This document shows, in pieces, positions 62,043 to 64,000 of a stretch of DNA of 64,000 nucleotides. Below the pieces are notes generated by a model. That model was not told where the DNA came from and did not search any database. It worked only from the letters and a program-made list of their open reading frames with translations. How positions within the stretch are numbered: position 1 is the first letter of the stretch; every line of letters starts with the position of its first letter. Both the position numbers and the translations under genes were made by a program. The stretch lies in contig CAWIHA010000038.1 of NCBI GenBank assembly GCA_963835855.1, positions 17,924 to 81,923 of the forward strand. Direction: 5' to 3'. Origin of the DNA: CAWIHA01 sp963835855. Lineage in GTDB: Bacteria; Acidobacteriota; Terriglobia; Bryobacterales; Bryobacteraceae.

Positions 62043-63110
62043 ACGCTTGGCAGCGGCTCGGCGCAGATTTTCACGAAAACCTTATCGTCAGGGAATGGCA
62101 ACGCGGCGAAGCGCTTCGACTACCTGCCCTTCGGCGAGGAGATCTTCGCGGGCGTCGGCGGTCGTACCACCGCAATGGGCTATCTGTCTGCTCCCGACCC
62201 CCTCAACCCAAAGTTCACCGGCAAACTACGCGATAACGAAACCAGCCTGGACTTCATGGAGGCCCGCTACTACTCTTCGGCCCAGGGAAGGTTCACCATA
62301 CCCGATTGGTCTGCGAGGGCATTGCCAGTGCCCTATGCCAATCCTCTGGACCCGCAGAGTTTTAATCTTTATGCCTATGTCCACAACAACCCGCTTAGCG
62401 CATTGGATCCAGATGGACACGATCAGTGTGAGTTCCTCACCGGGAACAATTGGCTGATTTGCAACGAGACGCATAGTGGCAATGGTGATGCCCAATTTGT
62501 AGGACAGGCAGCACAAGCTGAGAACTACTACAACGCTCAATCTTCGGGCCAGCCTGGAACGGCACCGAAACGAACAGGATTTTGGCGCGGCCTAAAGCAA
62601 CGGTTCGTGAACTGGCTTTCAGGCCACGGGTTCAAAACGAACTTGCAACTGACCCCCGTGGTAACGTCTAGATTCATCACAAGTCCAGATTTTTACTCTC
62701 TGAACGGATCGATAGGATATCTTGCTGGGTCAGTGAGTTACGTCCCAGCAACAAACAACGTAGTCGTTAACCCTGGAGGAACTGCTCCGAAGAGCCCATT
62801 TGCATTTTCGGCAACGGCTGGCTGGTCAAATGACCCAGAAGGTTATCTGACCGGGCTCAGTGGCGGCGGTTGTGCGTTCTATGGTGTCGGAGGTTGTGTA
62901 GGCACTTCCACGTCGGGGGCCACGGCTTTGCAAGTTGGAGTTGGAAATCCACAATGGGGGTTGTCCGGTGGATACGGGCTGGACTGGAATAGCGCCACTC
63001 TAGCTATATATGAATCTCTGCCAGCGGAGGAGCCGAACGGCGTGGTGCCTATCGGCGACGGTTTATACTACAACCCCTGTATGGATTCGGGAGACTGTTT
63101 TGGACGATGA
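62043..63110 (+). CDS. Orphan Rhs core with tip cassette 4
   Basis: Rhs homology starts later than in the other cassettes (at KRFDYLPFGEEIFAGVGG, 62107), with no leader copy or terminator. An ATG at 62175 is the first Met. The core ends NNPLSALDPDGHDQ. The tip contains GFWRGLKQRFVNWLSGHGFK, a beta-rich Gly/Ser region (YLTGLSGGGCAFYGVGGCVG) and a Cys pair near the end (CMDSGDC). No toxin family recognised. Confidence 0.7.
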   Translation, partial: TLGSGSAQIFTKTLSSGNGNAAKRFDYLPFGEEIFAGVGGRTTAMGYLSAPDPLNPKFTGKLRDNETSLDFMEARYYSSAQGRFTIPDWSARALPVPYANPLDPQSFNLYAYVHNNPLSALDPDGHDQCEFLTGNNWLICNETHSGNGDAQFVGQAAQAENYYNAQSSGQPGTAPKRTGFWRGLKQRFVNWLSGHGFKTNLQLTPVVTSRFITSPDFYSLNGSIGYLAGSVSYVPATNNVVVNPGGTAPKSPFAFSATAGWSNDPEGYLTGLSGGGCAFYGVGGCVGTSTSGATALQVGVGNPQWGLSGGYGLDWNSATLAIYESLPAEEPNGVVPIGDGLYYNPCMDSGDCFGR

Positions 63111-63736
63111 GTATCCGTCTTGCCTGCTGGTACGTTCGATGCCTTTTTGCGGTCGAATTGCTTCTACTTCTATCGTTTGTCTTGGTGCACGTTTGCGTGC
63201 TTTGGGGCGCAGCGGGTGCCGTGACGAAGGTCGCGGAATTTTCGTTTTATGGCGGGGTATTCGCCGTGGTTCCTGCCGTCGGCTTGGCTAAGGACAAGAA
63301 CGTCTGGCACAACGAGTTTAGGAAATGTCCGAAATGGTTGCAGGTATCAACGTTGGCGGTCACTATCTACGGGTTCGTGGTTGCGTCTTCTCAGGCAATT
63401 CTTTTCTCAGAGGGGCAGCCGCTCGATTCGATGCCGCTGTTGGCATCCGCCGTACCGTTGTTTCTTGACTCAATACCTCTCTGCATTTTTTATTCGCTCT
63501 TGTGGGCTAGCCCCGTGAGCGGGGCTGAGCTTATCAGACGTGTTCGCGTCTCGCTTGCCCCGTATTGCTCGATGTCCGCGCGGTTGACCGGGAGAAGGTC
63601 TGATGGGCCAGGAGCTGCGGGAAATAGGCGGTCGGCGCGTTCAGCGTCACCTCGAAGGTCAATGGATCCACCGCGCGCACGCCGAGTGAGGCGACATCCG
63701 CGGTCTTGCCGTCGACGATCGCCTCGGCATTCTTGA
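63107..63736 (+). CDS. Polytopic membrane protein, candidate immunity for cassette 4
   Basis: Starts with ATG overlapping the cassette stop (ATGA). Four hydrophobic segments (FAVELLLLLSFVLVHVCVLW, FSFYGGVFAVVPAVGLA, LAVTIYGFVVASSQAILF, LLASAVPLFLDSIPLCIFYS). From about 63530 the frame reads through DNA that on the other strand encodes an ABC-transporter binding protein, so the true C-terminus is probably lost and residues after about 140 are artefactual. Confidence 0.55.
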   Translation: MSIRLACWYVRCLFAVELLLLLSFVLVHVCVLWGAAGAVTKVAEFSFYGGVFAVVPAVGLAKDKNVWHNEFRKCPKWLQVSTLAVTIYGFVVASSQAILFSEGQPLDSMPLLASAVPLFLDSIPLCIFYSLLWASPVSGAELIRRVRVSLAPYCSMSARLTGRRSDGPGAAGNRRSARSASPRRSMDPPRARRVRRHPRSCRRRSPRHS

Positions 63737-64000
63737 TCGGGTATGGAGGAGAGCTGTATTTCAAGCCGGTCGCCGGATCGATCGAGCGGCGGAAGCCGTA
63801 GACGAAATCCTCGGCGGTGAGCGCCGCGCCATTCGACCATTTCAGGTTCGGGCGCAGCCTGAAGGTGTAGACCAGCCCGTCCGGGCTGACGCTCCAGCTC
63901 TCGGCCGCGGCCGGGGCGACGCGATTGTTCTTGTCGATGACCACCAGGCCTTCGAACAGATCGTCCAGGATATGGTGGTCCGAGGAACAACTCGGCCTTG
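63534..64000 (-). pseudogene. Fragment of a peptide ABC-transporter substrate-binding protein
   Basis: Minus-strand SBP_bac_5/OppA-type sequence: HHILDDLFEGLVVIDKNNRV, AAESWSVSPDGLVYTFRLRP, LKWSNGAALTAEDFVYGFRR, then FEVTLNAPTAYFPQLLAHQT. At TTCTCC (near 63605) the frame slips and continues as LPVNRADIEQYGASET, and another slip lies near 63950. The N-terminus is off the window and the C-terminus ends at the membrane gene. The style is more proteobacterial than its neighbours. A relic or a chimeric join are both possible. Confidence 0.7.

Overview
The window looks like a high-GC chromosomal segment of an Acidobacteriota bacterium, probably from the Bryobacterales/Solibacter lineage. This is inferred from a secreted protein with a Solibacter-type (TIGR03437-like) C-terminal domain, a PEP-CTERM exosortase substrate, several single-pass or secreted proteins of kinds I associate with that group, and the general gene set. 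No rRNA or marker beyond gyrA is present to confirm it.

Positions 1-39141 are mostly housekeeping. They hold a DMT transporter, mazG, a DUF1844 protein, an MBL hydrolase, ribF, two aldolases (fba, lacD), a PEP-CTERM protein, a hybrid histidine kinase and a tightly overlapping operon xseB-ispA-tlyA-nadK. Further along are a YfhO-like membrane protein, an AgaS-like SIS isomerase, purU, glycogen genes pgm-glgP behind tRNA-His, ubiD, fabG, a GT39-like glycosyltransferase, an aguB-like amidase, thrC, a thrC-like pseudoenzyme, a lytic transglycosylase, an S41-like pseudoprotease, larE and gyrA. Between them lie decayed gene fragments (PP2C/SpoIIE phosphatase, MFS transporter, lactate/malate dehydrogenase) and a 129-bp MITE-like element.

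Positions 39142-64000 are accessory DNA. A broken phage tail module (39235-42050) is split by what looks like a single integron-type gene cassette (40277-41091) with a matching attC. A GT2 glycosyltransferase and a secreted protein follow. Next come a truncated Rhs fragment joined at microhomology to a truncated thioredoxin-like gene, and a frameshifted Ig-repeat surface protein.

The clearest mobile element is a complete 3,497-bp IS1-type transposon (48146-51642), with perfect 20-bp inverted ends and an 8-bp target duplication. It carries a one-chain DNA methyltransferase/Mrr-like nuclease fusion, an IS1-family transposase, a CCA-encoding tRNA-Gln(TTG), an HTH protein and a small basic protein.

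The right end is a polymorphic-toxin locus. A 1,753-residue secreted Rhs protein is followed by two candidate immunity genes and then three orphan Rhs core/tip cassettes, each followed by its own candidate immunity gene. Two of the orphans are preceded by a duplicated terminator-containing leader. The last about 470 bases are a frameshifted fragment of an ABC peptide-binding protein and may be a chimeric junction.
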